A DNA stretch of 33,525 nucleotides from the IMG/VR virus record IMGVR_UViG_3300044612_002388, positions 1-33,525 of that record; one strand, given 5' to 3'. The stretch comes from a virus. Below are positions 1 through 7,600 of this stretch, piece after piece. Numbering within the stretch: the first letter of the stretch is position 1; the number at the start of each line of letters is the position of its first letter. Both the position numbers and the translations under genes were made by a program. The notes below the pieces were generated by a model, which made no database searches, was not told the DNA's origin, and saw nothing but the letters and a program-made list of their open reading frames with translations.

Positions 1-127
1 TCTCCCATTGTCACCCCTCGCAGGTGTGGTGCGGCGGTCTGCCGCTTGTTGTGCGGCGTACCTACCGCTGAAAGCTCTGCAACGAAGAAATCCCACGGCG
101 TGCCCGTTTCATCCACCCATGGCTCAC
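1..127. repeat. 127-bp direct terminal repeat, left copy
   Basis: These bases are identical to the last 127 bases of the window. An exact overlap at both ends is what a de Bruijn assembler leaves when a circular or circularly permuted molecule is linearised. An odd length of 127 matches a common maximum k-mer, so this is more likely an assembly overlap than a biological terminal repeat. It lies inside the protease/scaffold gene, whose frame is uninterrupted when the two copies are merged. The unit genome is then 33,398 bp. Confidence 0.97.
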
Positions 128-512
128 CACCGATGATGCTGCCGCGCAGCTCGGGGCTGGTGAACGTCAACAGCCCAGAGTCATACTCTGCAGCCATCTC
201 AGGGTCACGCAAGTCTAGCCCGAAGTACAGTTCCTCAGGCGCCTTTTGTGGCACGCCCATCGCTGCAGCCTCAGCCTGCGTTAGGATGCGCCACGCTACC
301 ACCTGCCCGTGACTCATGCCACGTGGCTGGTGCTCCCTTAAAACCGAAGGGTGAAACACACCCTCAGTTATCTGCCGCGTCAGCTCCCTCTCGATAAGCC
401 CACGGTGTGACGCGAAGTCAAACACCATGCCGTCATAGTGCACGCCATTGGGCCATATAGGCAGGGCAGACACCCACCGCAGTGGGCTATCAGAGAAGAG
501 AACGCTACGCAT
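1..512 (-). CDS. Prohead protease with nested scaffold, N-terminal part (split by contig junction)
   Basis: This is the 5' part of a leftward gene that continues across the junction into 33398-32759. The joined protein is about 383 residues. The protease part (residues 1-165) resembles phage Mu gpI-type self-cleaving prohead proteases: an 'EHQPRGMSHGQVVAWRI' segment (His61), a 'YFGLDL' strand, 'LLTFTSPEL' with Ser119-Pro, and a closing 'VAELSAVGTPHN' segment. That closing segment matches the family's 'aAL(T/S)xxPH' pattern. It would mature the head by cutting the scaffold. The ATG at 512 is preferred because GGGGTG lies just upstream; an in-frame ATG at 524 lacks this. The gene starts 33 bp after the head morphogenesis gene and is followed by decoration and capsid genes, the Mu-like order. 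Catalytic assignment is inferred from motif position. Confidence 0.82.
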   Translation of the reverse strand, partial: MRSVLFSDSPLRWVSALPIWPNGVHYDGMVFDFASHRGLIERELTRQITEGVFHPSVLREHQPRGMSHGQVVAWRILTQAEAAAMGVPQKAPEELYFGLDLRDPEMAAEYDSGLLTFTSPELRGSIIGGEPWVDETGTPWDFFVAELSAVGTPHNKRQTAAPHLRGVTMG

Positions 513-545
513 AGAACACCCCATTACGCGCACCACAGAGCCGCG

Positions 546-1427
546 TCAAGTGCGCACCCAACGCAACAGCCACCCGCATCGACAGTACCGAGTGCCACCC
601 AGGCAGTCAGGGTCTGGCAAGGGCATAGCGTCAAACTCCCTTTGCTGCCGTGGCAGGTCAAATGAGGTGCCGCTTAGTTCCTCGCACACAGAGCACCGGC
701 GAGGGTCGTTGACCGACGTCCTGACCACCTGTGCCAAGCGCAGACCCAGCTGCTGCGTAGCCCCGCTCTGAATCAGATTCGCCGCCGCTGTCATGCGGCC
801 CTCACTCTCGATTATCTGACCCGTGGCCAGCACTGGCTTGGCCAGAGAGGCCGCGCTGATGGCCGATGCCCACCGCGCTGGCCGCTTGCCGTCACGAGCT
901 GCAGCAGCCACCTCCGCCTGCACACGCTGCGCAATCTCACGAGCCGCAATGCGTGAGCTGTTCTCGATTCGACCATCGAGCTTGCCCGCCTGCTGCTGTA
1001 TCTGCGAGACCACGCTCGCCTCGCTCACAGGGCCCGATGCGGGCGCATCGCTGGTCTCTCTCGACCTCGCCTGACGCCTCGCCTCATCCATCGCCCACCG
1101 CTGCGTTGCCGCCTGCAGACGCCCTGTGTACTCCCTAATCACCGCCTCATAGCGCGGTATCGCATCAGCCAGCACCCGGTCATATTCGCCCGTCTGCCAC
1201 CCGTCCTGCATCGCTCGCCATACATCGGCACGGTGAGCCCTTGCCACGCCCTCAATGGCGTCCTGCATCGCCGTGTCAATCGCCCTGCGCTCATTGCGGG
1301 TGTCTGCCCAGGCAACGAACAGCTCGACACCCACCAGAGGGTGCGGCACCGTCACCCACTGGCCTGTGCAGTCTCGCACCATCTGCCCGGCTGGCTTCTT
1401 CGATGGCGCTCGATTGGGCAGCATCAT
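546..1427 (-). CDS. Head morphogenesis protein (Mu gpF / SPP1 gp7-like)
   Basis: This is a protein of about 293 residues acting in procapsid assembly beside the portal. The C-terminus shows the hallmark of the SPP1 gp7/Mu gpF family: 'VNDPRRCSVCEELSG', then 'DPDCLGG', then 'RYCRCGW', a likely zinc-binding Cys cluster. The N-terminal two thirds are charged and helical, with a tract of Ala/Arg/Gln-rich helices. The chosen ATG (1427) overlaps the portal stop as ATGA; a GTG two codons earlier is possible. Its position between portal and protease is exactly that of gpF in Mu-like heads. The family is usually a minor capsid component ejected or bound near the portal; the exact role here is inferred. 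Confidence 0.88.
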   Translation of the reverse strand: MMLPNRAPSKKPAGQMVRDCTGQWVTVPHPLVGVELFVAWADTRNERRAIDTAMQDAIEGVARAHRADVWRAMQDGWQTGEYDRVLADAIPRYEAVIREYTGRLQAATQRWAMDEARRQARSRETSDAPASGPVSEASVVSQIQQQAGKLDGRIENSSRIAAREIAQRVQAEVAAAARDGKRPARWASAISAASLAKPVLATGQIIESEGRMTAAANLIQSGATQQLGLRLAQVVRTSVNDPRRCSVCEELSGTSFDLPRQQREFDAMPLPDPDCLGGTRYCRCGWLLRWVRT

Positions 1428-3502
1428 TGCCACAGGTCACCCACCGGTAAGCCTGCCAACGCAGGGTCTGGCGACTCTACAGGGGCCACGCCGTCCACGT
1501 CAGCCAGAGCCGAGCCCAGCCACGTGGCCATCGCCTGACCACCCAGACCATGCCATTCCTGATACGTCGGCCCATGCAAGGCATAGTCAGGCCGCGTCGT
1601 GGGGTCTCCGATGAAGCGCAGGGCGCTCTCGATATACCGCAGCTCACCCTGCGTCAGGCCCTGACCTGCTGCCAGTTTCTTCGCCAGCTGCAGGTCAGTC
1701 CGATTCTGCAGCCCTCGCATCTCGGCCATCGACCTGCCTCGTGCATACAGACCGTCAGCCGCCGACTGCTGCACCGCCACCGGTGGCGTCAGGCCCTGAC
1801 TCGATACGTCGGCCATCTTCGCCTCCTCGTCTGCTGCGTTCATCTGGCGCACCAGCTTATTGGCCCAAGCCTGCCCTGCATCGCCGCCCCACAGGTGCCA
1901 TGCCTGCCAGCCCTTGCCCTGCTGGTCCCATGTCTCGCCCTGCTTGTCTGCCTCGTGACGGTCGAAGTACGCCTTCATGCGCCGCGCTGTGTCAGAGCTG
2001 ATGCTCACCCCGTTCGACAGGTCGCGTGCTCTGGCCACGCCCACCTCAGTGCCGCCCTTCTCGCTGTCTGGCGCTGCCCTGCGAACCTCTAGCCCACGAG
2101 CCGCTGCCTCTCGAACGCCCTGCGGTGGAGTGAAGTCGATGTGCGAGTATCGCGCCTCATCGGCCATCGGGGCTGACACCGCCGTGTCCTCCGTCGTGAC
2201 CGGCACCACAGGCACCGTCAGCTCTGGCGTTGCCAGCATCGCATCGCCGTCCACGTCCTCGACTGTCTGCAGCTCTGGCATCCCAATCGTCTGACGTGCC
2301 CACGCCTCATCTGCCTGCGTCCACGTGATGGCCTCTGCTGCCTTCGCTGCGAGTGCTGCTGTCACCTTCTCTGCCGGCGCTGCCGACTGCTCCACAGGTC
2401 GCACACACAGCGTAGGACGCCTGCCCAAGTACGCCACGTGGCGAGACACCCAGCGGCTCAAGCGGTCACCCAGACGGCGCAGAAACGCACTCAGGTCCTC
2501 GCTCTCTGCCGTGGCGTCCTGCTGCGCTGCGACCTCGCCCAATGCCCGGTGACCGTTCGCTGAGGCAATCAGAGCCGCCACCTGCGCACCTAGCACCGTG
2601 TCACAGTACGAGTCGATGCGGTCGATGACATCGCCGTCGATGCTCGATGAGCTCGCCACGAAGTCGGCTGTGAAGCCCGGCGGCATCAGCAGGTAGCGTG
2701 CAAGGTCGTTCTGCCAGCCCTCAAGCGTGGCCCTCGCACGCTTCCACGCCTCGGTGCCATAGTTCGCCCCTTGGTCGGCCTGCACTACCAGGCACCCGCC
2801 CTGCATGTAAGCCTGCTGCTCACTCGACAGCCAGACCGACTTCCACCGGTCGAAGAGGAACACCAGCGGCCTCAAGATGCTCTCGCCGGCATACTGACCG
2901 ACCACGCCACCACGCTGCACCCACAGCAGACGGTCCACCGGTATCTCAGCGAAGCCGGTCGCTGCACTCTGGCGAATGCCCGTCAGGCGTCGATAGTTGT
3001 CGCTCTGCATGACCTGCTGCACCGTCGATGGGTGCACTGGGTATATCTCAAGCTGGCGACCCGTCAGATACGCGTACTGCCGCGCATGGGTAGGCTCCTC
3101 GACAAAGCGTATCTCTGCCCAGTACATGCCATGCGCCCAATGCTGCAGCCATGACTCGGCAATCTCTGACCAGCCCTGCACACCGTTCTCGTGGTCGAGG
3201 TAGGCGTGCTCGGTCAGGCTTTCGAGGTCCTCTCGAAACGCTGCCTCCTCGCTGGTCTCATCTTCCACCGGCTGCCACCAGTACGACGCCGCGCCCAAGG
3301 TCGTGCGGAAGTCGCCCATGTGCTTCGCCACCTTCGGATGCCCGACCAGAATCTGGTCATATACGCCCGGCTGGCCGCTGATGCCTGACACGATCTGTGG
3401 GAACAGTTCCGGCGTCGGCTCCCTATTCGGCAAAATCCACGGGCTGCCCACGTTCTGCTGCGCAAACCGGCCTCGACTGTCCCTAATGCGTGCCTTGCTC
3501 AT
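1424..3502 (-). CDS. Portal protein (Mu gp29/DUF935-like) with duplicated C-terminal domain
   Basis: This 692-residue protein is longer than usual DUF935 portals (about 500). Residues 20-420 look like the portal: 'GQPGVYDQILVGHPKVAKHM' start, a 'VDRLLWVQRGG' strand, 'GESILRPLVFLFDRWKSVWL' clip-stem region, and a 'GFTADFVASSSS' segment. Residues 451-556 form an added domain: 'FTPPQGVREAAARGLEVRR', 'GGTEVGVARARDLSNG', 'SISSDTARRMKAYFDRHE' and 'AWHLWGGDAGQAWANKL'. This resembles a small DUF seen alone or attached to phage proteins (DUF6321/DUF5872-like, from memory). Residues 570-668 are a second, degenerate copy ('LTPPVAVQQSAADGL', 'LTQGELRYIESALRFIG', 'WHGLGGQAMATWL'). It starts on ATGA overlap with the large terminase. 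The portal forms the DNA entry ring and terminase dock; the extra domains' role is unknown. Confidence 0.9.
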   Translation of the reverse strand: MSKARIRDSRGRFAQQNVGSPWILPNREPTPELFPQIVSGISGQPGVYDQILVGHPKVAKHMGDFRTTLGAASYWWQPVEDETSEEAAFREDLESLTEHAYLDHENGVQGWSEIAESWLQHWAHGMYWAEIRFVEEPTHARQYAYLTGRQLEIYPVHPSTVQQVMQSDNYRRLTGIRQSAATGFAEIPVDRLLWVQRGGVVGQYAGESILRPLVFLFDRWKSVWLSSEQQAYMQGGCLVVQADQGANYGTEAWKRARATLEGWQNDLARYLLMPPGFTADFVASSSSIDGDVIDRIDSYCDTVLGAQVAALIASANGHRALGEVAAQQDATAESEDLSAFLRRLGDRLSRWVSRHVAYLGRRPTLCVRPVEQSAAPAEKVTAALAAKAAEAITWTQADEAWARQTIGMPELQTVEDVDGDAMLATPELTVPVVPVTTEDTAVSAPMADEARYSHIDFTPPQGVREAAARGLEVRRAAPDSEKGGTEVGVARARDLSNGVSISSDTARRMKAYFDRHEADKQGETWDQQGKGWQAWHLWGGDAGQAWANKLVRQMNAADEEAKMADVSSQGLTPPVAVQQSAADGLYARGRSMAEMRGLQNRTDLQLAKKLAAGQGLTQGELRYIESALRFIGDPTTRPDYALHGPTYQEWHGLGGQAMATWLGSALADVDGVAPVESPDPALAGLPVGDLWQ

Positions 3503-4719
3503 ATTCTCACCTTGCGCTGTGCACCACCAGGGCCCGACACAATGCGGTCAGGGCTAGGGGCGTGCGGGTATATCTGCAGCTCTGTTATCGCCCACACTAG
3601 GGCGTCCATACGGTCGGGGCTCTCTGCGTCACTCGGCTCCCATGTGGTCATCTGGCGTTCGAGGTCGCGCAGCATGCCTACATGATGCACCCACCCGCTC
3701 GTGTAAAGCGTAGAGATCGGCGCCGCCCGCTCGTGTTTCGAGCTGCCCGCCCGCACACCTCGAAACGGCACAGCAGGGTCCACCATGCGCAGGTTGGTCT
3801 CCACGAGGTCGCCGCCGGCATTGGTCTCGCACACTGCCAGCGCACCGTACCGCTTGCACAGGTCACACACCACCTTCGCCCACTGGTGCGGCGCATAGAT
3901 GCCTGACAGGTCCTGCAGCACGTACGCGTGCCCATCGCTGCCCTGACCCACCAGCACGATGCCTGTCTTGTCGCTCCTGCGCTTCGCCGTTGTCGCAGGG
4001 TCCACGCCCACCACGTAACGCGTCAGCGAGCCTGCCGACTCCCTGCGGGTGCCGTTGATGGTCTCTTGGTCCCAGAGCACGCCGCCCGATTCGACCCACT
4101 CCGCGTCGATCTCTCGCCGCGCTTCCCGGTCGGTCATCGTGCTGCGCATCAGGTCGAGGTACTGCTGCGACAGGTACGGGTTGTCGCTGCTCTTCGCGTG
4201 GTGCCATGGGTACGCCTGACCCTGCACGAATATCTCATGAGCCGCCGACCCCTTCACTGGCGATGAGGTCCACCAGATGCGCTCGCACCCATACCGCACC
4301 CGAGCCATGATGGTCGTGAGCGCATACCTCGAATGGTAGCACGCCTCATCGAGCCACAGCCACCCCGCGTTGATTGACCGGAAGTCATCGGGGCGGGTCG
4401 AGCTGCGTAAGAGTATCTCGGCACCCGTCACCAGGCGGAGCCTCATCTCGCTGCGATTCACGTCCGCCAGCATGGGCCGGAAGTGCTCAAGCGCAGTGCC
4501 CAGCACACCGTCATGCAGCTGCCTGTACGTCGGTGCCACGATGACACCCAGACCATCGGACGGCTGCATCTGCACCGCTCGAACCCAGCCAGCCAGAGTC
4601 TTACCGCTGCCGAGACCACCCACAAAGCCCACGATGGGCCGCTGGTCCTCCACAAAGGCCGCCTGCGCCTCATGCGGCTCCCAGTCGATGATGTACTCAG
4701 GACCTGCCGCCGCATTCAT
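3499..4719 (-). CDS. terL: Terminase large subunit
   Basis: This 406-residue packaging motor has an N-terminal ATPase: Walker A 'GGLGSGKT' (34-41), Walker B 'WLWLDEA' (120-126) and a coupling 'WTSSPVKG' motif (150-156). The C-terminal RNase H-like nuclease starts at 'YVVGVDPATT' (Asp240). A later acidic pair is in 'ESPDRMDALVWA' near residue 374. It cuts concatemeric or circular DNA and drives it into the prohead through the portal encoded next. ATGA overlaps join it to both neighbours. The domain layout is that of Terminase_6/Terminase_6C families. No truncation was seen, though 406 residues is on the short side. Confidence 0.96.
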   Translation of the reverse strand: MNAAAGPEYIIDWEPHEAQAAFVEDQRPIVGFVGGLGSGKTLAGWVRAVQMQPSDGLGVIVAPTYRQLHDGVLGTALEHFRPMLADVNRSEMRLRLVTGAEILLRSSTRPDDFRSINAGWLWLDEACYHSRYALTTIMARVRYGCERIWWTSSPVKGSAAHEIFVQGQAYPWHHAKSSDNPYLSQQYLDLMRSTMTDREARREIDAEWVESGGVLWDQETINGTRRESAGSLTRYVVGVDPATTAKRRSDKTGIVLVGQGSDGHAYVLQDLSGIYAPHQWAKVVCDLCKRYGALAVCETNAGGDLVETNLRMVDPAVPFRGVRAGSSKHERAAPISTLYTSGWVHHVGMLRDLERQMTTWEPSDAESPDRMDALVWAITELQIYPHAPSPDRIVSGPGGAQRKVRI

Positions 4720-5195
4720 GCGCTCTGCTCTCTGCGCTTAGGCGCCGCGATGGTGACACGTACAGGACCGCTCTTGGTCTGCGCTGCTGTCTTGCGTATC
4801 TCGGCCATGACCTGACGATCCTTCGGAGTCCCGAACCGCTCAGGGTCCACGCGCTCTAGCACCCACGTGGCCGCCCTGACGTCACCCTGCTCCAAAGCAG
4901 AGCGCAGCACCTCAATGGCGTGGTCCACCAGTTCGCCTGACTCAGGCGCTGCGACCGGTCTGGGTGCCACGGTGTCGACCCGGTCAGGGTGCAGCGTGAT
5001 GATGTTCGACAGCTCTGGCCTCTCTGCGTCCACAATGGCCTTCGCTGCTGCCTTGTAAGTTGGCCAGTTGGCGTTCTTTGTCCACTTTCGGATGCACTCA
5101 TCAGACACCCTGAACAGCTCGCCCACCTCTCGGTAGCTTTTGCCACGAGCCAGTTCGAGTGCAGCACGCTGCATATTCTCAGGGTTTTGGACCAT
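4716..5195 (-). CDS. terS: Terminase small subunit
   Basis: This DNA-recognition subunit of the packaging enzyme is about 159 residues. An N-terminal helix-turn-helix is visible at roughly residues 10-40 ('AALELARGKSYREVGELFRVSDECIRKWTKN'), followed by a helical region and a basic tail. The tail has 'PVRVTIAAPKRRE'. It lies directly upstream of terL with ATGA overlap and is the first gene of the leftward block, reading away from the divergent region. An ATG at 5195 is chosen; a GTG at 5201 would add two residues. Neither has a strong Shine-Dalgarno sequence. Assignment rests on HTH plus position. Confidence 0.85.
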   Translation of the reverse strand: MVQNPENMQRAALELARGKSYREVGELFRVSDECIRKWTKNANWPTYKAAAKAIVDAERPELSNIITLHPDRVDTVAPRPVAAPESGELVDHAIEVLRSALEQGDVRAATWVLERVDPERFGTPKDRQVMAEIRKTAAQTKSGPVRVTIAAPKRREQSA

Positions 5196-5367
5196 CGCCA
5201 CAGGCGAATCCGAGTTGGTGCGAGTGTTGGTGATGTTGACAAAGTTGGACCCAGCCTAGCAATCGCCGTCCGTGGGCGCAATAGAAGCCCTCACCGCCCT
5301 TCTATCGCCCCTCACAGGGTGTGTGCCTGGTGCATTGCCTCTCCCTGCCCCTCTCCGTTGCTGCAAG

Positions 5368-5424
5368 CTCCACTCGATCGGGCATGAACTCCACTCGATC
5401 AAGCGCAAGCTCCCCTCGATCGGG
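5368..5424. repeat. Three tandem iterons, 21-bp period
   Basis: The core CTCC(A/C)CTCGATC begins at 5368, 5389 and 5410, exactly 21 bp apart (two helical turns). All three sites would lie on one DNA face. Two copies continue as GGG, one as AAG; the spacers between cores differ. Each core contains CGATC, with CGATCG palindromes in copies one and three. This geometry suits an operator or a replication-initiator binding array. No protein can be assigned to it from sequence. Confidence 0.8.
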
Positions 5425-5578
5425 TGCACTTACAGGGTGCTGCACAGGTCAAATGAGTCCTGCCGTCACAAGTGGGTGTCTGGTAAGCCTTAGGGATTGC
5501 ATCGGAATCGCGACTTGTCGTTGATTGAGCGCTCACGTTTTGCGGGTCTGGCACCTGAACAGAGCATCAGGCAAAGCT

Positions 5579-5588
5579 TGTAATTACA
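5579..5588. promoter_or_regulatory. Palindromic site TGTAATTACA and dispersed half-sites
   Basis: A perfect 10-bp palindrome. A near-identical copy (TGTAATTACT) is at 5821-5830, and the 11-mer CTTGTAATTAC occurs at both 5578 and 5819. Half-sites CTTACA/TGTAAG or ATTACA/TGTAAT also occur at 5429, 5600, 5640, 5648, 5770, 5808 and 5933. Dispersed two-orientation sites of this kind suggest binding by a dimeric DNA-binding protein, possibly a phage regulator. This is inferred from repetition only. Confidence 0.55.
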
Positions 5589-5865
5589 CCTTTGAGCCAC
5601 TTACAAGCTGAATCCTTTAACATCAGACACTTGCGAGCCTGTAAGCCTGTAAGTACTTTTCTTGAGGGGGTACAGTAGAGAGAGAAGAGACCCTTTTGTG
5701 ACCTCTCTCGATTCATTCAAGAAACGCTTTGAGCTTTCTTCCCAAAAGACACCCTGTAGTACACACAAAATTACAGTGACCAAAAGTGACCCTAAGTGAA
5801 TGAATATATTACACTATTCTTGTAATTACTTAAACTTACTCATACTTACTCTCTCTCTCTCTCTC

Positions 5866-5894
5866 TTGACTTCCCCCTGATTCTACCGCATTCT
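5866..5894 (+). promoter_or_regulatory. Candidate sigma70-type promoter for the rightward block
   Basis: TTGACT at 5866-5871 (5 of 6 to consensus -35) is followed after 17 bp by CATTCT at 5889-5894 (3 of 6 to -10). Transcription would begin about 50 bp before the helicase ATG at 5953. It lies immediately after the CT tract. The -10 match is weak, so this is tentative. Confidence 0.35.
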
Positions 5895-5952
5895 CCGGCC
5901 ATCGGCCTCGAAGTCGACCCGCAGCACCCGTACTTACACCCCCCATCAGACC

Positions 5953-7518
5953 ATGACCGCATCGAACCCGTGGCGACGTATCGCCATTCGCGCCGCTATT
6001 GACCGCGCTGGCCTCAAGCTGCGCCCATGGCAGCGTGACGCACTCATTAAAGCCACAGAGCCTGACTGCCCTGATGCCTCGCTCATCGTGGCCATCATGG
6101 GCGCAGGTAAGAGCATCGTGTTGGGCCTGCTGGCGTGTGCCTGGCGGGGTCCTGTCGTGGTCTCCACCAGTTCGATTGACCTAGTCGAGGCGCTGCGAGC
6201 GATCATAGCGCAGCTCGCAGACGAGCCGGTGGGAGCGTACTATACCGGGGCCAAGGTCATCGAGCGCATAACTGTCGTGTGTCTGCCCTCTCTGGCAGCC
6301 TATGCCGCAGCTACAGGGGCACAGAATGGCCTGCTGTGGATTGCCGACGAGGCACACAAGTGTGAGCGCAGCAGTGTCGAGGCGTTCCTCTCGGCCTGCC
6401 CGCCGGCGCATCGAATTGGCATGACCGCCACACCTTACCGTGCCGACACCGGCCTGACGCTGTGGCGCAGCGAGCTGCTGCGCTATGGCATCGAGGACGC
6501 CATCACGAGCGGTGCCCTGGTGCCATTCCGGGTCACGTTCCCGAAGGGCAAGGGCTTTGCCGATGTCGATGACCTCGTGATTGACTGGGTGCGCTCTGGC
6601 ACGGGTGCCTGCGTCATTAGCGCGGCTGACATTGCCGATTGCGACGCCTTTGCGCTGGCCTGCTGCGAGGCAGGTCTCAGGGTCGCAGCCCTTCACAGCC
6701 GCAACCGTCGCAGCCATGCGACGACCATGGCCGCGCTGCGCTCTGGCGAGTTGGATGCCATCGTACACTGCCACATGCTGAGTGAAGGCGTGGATATGCC
6801 CTTTCTGCGCCGTCTGGTGCTTCGCCATGCCCGTGGCTCTCGTGTCGAGTTTGCGCAGGAAATTGGGCGGGTTTTGCGATCCTGTGAGGGCAAAGCGCAC
6901 GCTGACGTATTCGACCCGTGGCAGGTGACGCTGACGCACGACCTGCAAAGCCCCGTGCAGGTCGAGGACGCCATTACTGCCGCCCCGAAGGCGAAGGCCA
7001 GCGAGCCGCCGCCGCCGATGATTGACCCGCTGACGGGCGAGCCTATCGTGTGGGCAGAGCTGCCGGCGAAGGAGAAGAAGCGCATCTGGCTGGCGACCGA
7101 TGCCGTGGCGTTTCTGGGCAGCGCAGCGTTGGCTTTGCGAGCGTCTGGCGTGGCTCGGCAGTACAGCGAGACCGGGCAGTGGCGTCGTGAGCCTGCGACG
7201 CCTGCCCAGCTGCAGGCACTCACCCGCCTTCGCTCTACGGTGCAGTGGGTGCGTGGTCAGGGCCACCTGCTGCGAGGCGTTGGGCCAGCGGGTGCTCCGA
7301 TGGTGCAGGCAATCTGTCGCGCCTTCTCTACGGTATCGGGCTCTCCGAAGCTGCGCAAGGGTCTGGCGAGCGACCTGCTGACGTGCGTGCTGACGGTGCT
7401 GTCAGGCCGGTCTGATGCGCCGTACTTTGGCGACCCTATGCAGCGCGAGCTGGTGACTCGCACCCGCGCCTTTCAAGCCTTTGCCACGTACCACGTAGAC
7501 CCATCGCCGATGCTTTGA
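5953..7518 (+). CDS. SF2 DEAH-box helicase
   Basis: This 521-residue helicase is the first gene of the rightward block. Motifs are in order: Walker A 'AIMGAGKS' (to 54), 'VVVSTSSIDLVEAL' (Ib region), DEAH box 'ADEAHKCE' (131-138), 'MTATPYR' (motif III, 157-163) and 'QEIGRVLRS' (motif VI, about 302-310). This is the UvrB/RecG-like or type-III-restriction-like helicase core common in phages. The C-terminal 150 residues (from about 370) are not recognised. It probably unwinds DNA for replication or recombination with the next gene product. The start has the GACC-ATG leader shared by several genes of this block. No frameshift was seen. Confidence 0.93.
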   Translation: MTASNPWRRIAIRAAIDRAGLKLRPWQRDALIKATEPDCPDASLIVAIMGAGKSIVLGLLACAWRGPVVVSTSSIDLVEALRAIIAQLADEPVGAYYTGAKVIERITVVCLPSLAAYAAATGAQNGLLWIADEAHKCERSSVEAFLSACPPAHRIGMTATPYRADTGLTLWRSELLRYGIEDAITSGALVPFRVTFPKGKGFADVDDLVIDWVRSGTGACVISAADIADCDAFALACCEAGLRVAALHSRNRRSHATTMAALRSGELDAIVHCHMLSEGVDMPFLRRLVLRHARGSRVEFAQEIGRVLRSCEGKAHADVFDPWQVTLTHDLQSPVQVEDAITAAPKAKASEPPPPMIDPLTGEPIVWAELPAKEKKRIWLATDAVAFLGSAALALRASGVARQYSETGQWRREPATPAQLQALTRLRSTVQWVRGQGHLLRGVGPAGAPMVQAICRAFSTVSGSPKLRKGLASDLLTCVLTVLSGRSDAPYFGDPMQRELVTRTRAFQAFATYHVDPSPML

Positions 7519-7526
7519 CTTTTGCT

Positions 7527-7586
7527 GTGCCGCTAGGGCACGATTGACGGCCCGGCCTGACCAGCCGGAACACAACACTCACACCC
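7527..7586 (+). promoter_or_regulatory. Leader with two hairpins and CACACCC motif
   Basis: The 82-bp gap before the primase gene contains two hairpins. GTGCC/GGCAC with a 5-nt loop is at 7527-7541. CCGGC/GCCGG enclosing the loop CTGACCA is at 7552-7568. CACACCC follows at 7580-7586, then GAGAGACCAGACC and the ATG at 7601. A hairpin with a TGAC-containing loop followed by CACACCC and GACC-ATG recurs before genes at 10568 and 11491. A regulatory function is inferred. Confidence 0.45.
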
Positions 7587-7600
7587 AGAGAGACCAGACC

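Larger units (their letters stand above)
5196..5952. promoter_or_regulatory. Divergent intergenic control region (candidate promoters/origin)
   Basis: This 757-bp non-coding stretch separates the leftward packaging/structural block from the rightward replication block. It is the only long gap in the genome. It should hold the promoters for both directions and is the best candidate for a replication origin. From left to right it has three 21-bp-phased iterons, a palindrome TGAGCGCTCA (5526-5535), an AT-richer stretch (about 5540-5870) dense in TGTAA(G/T)/(A/C)TTACA sites, a 10-bp-phased AGTGA(C/A) triplet near 5775-5799, phased CTTACT copies near 5835-5850, and a (CT)9 tract (5849-5866). I see no convincing gene here. 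Confidence 0.75.

Noticed and set aside
1-127. True biological terminal repeat as in T7-like phages
   Set aside because: The odd 127-bp length equals a common assembler k-mer and falls within a coding gene, so an assembly overlap is the simpler reading.
5368-5424. CRISPR array
   Set aside because: Only three short cores with a 21-bp period and about 9-bp spacers; no repeat-spacer lengths of CRISPR and no cas genes.
5601-5783. 60-codon leftward ORF in the divergent region
   Set aside because: It lies among regulatory repeats, has no ribosome site or neighbour coupling and no recognisable features; random ORFs of this length are expected.
6181-7266. Antisense ORF (about 361 codons) opposite the SF2 helicase
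   Set aside because: It is a shadow of the helicase frame in GC-rich DNA; composition is Arg/His/Gln rich with no domain pattern.
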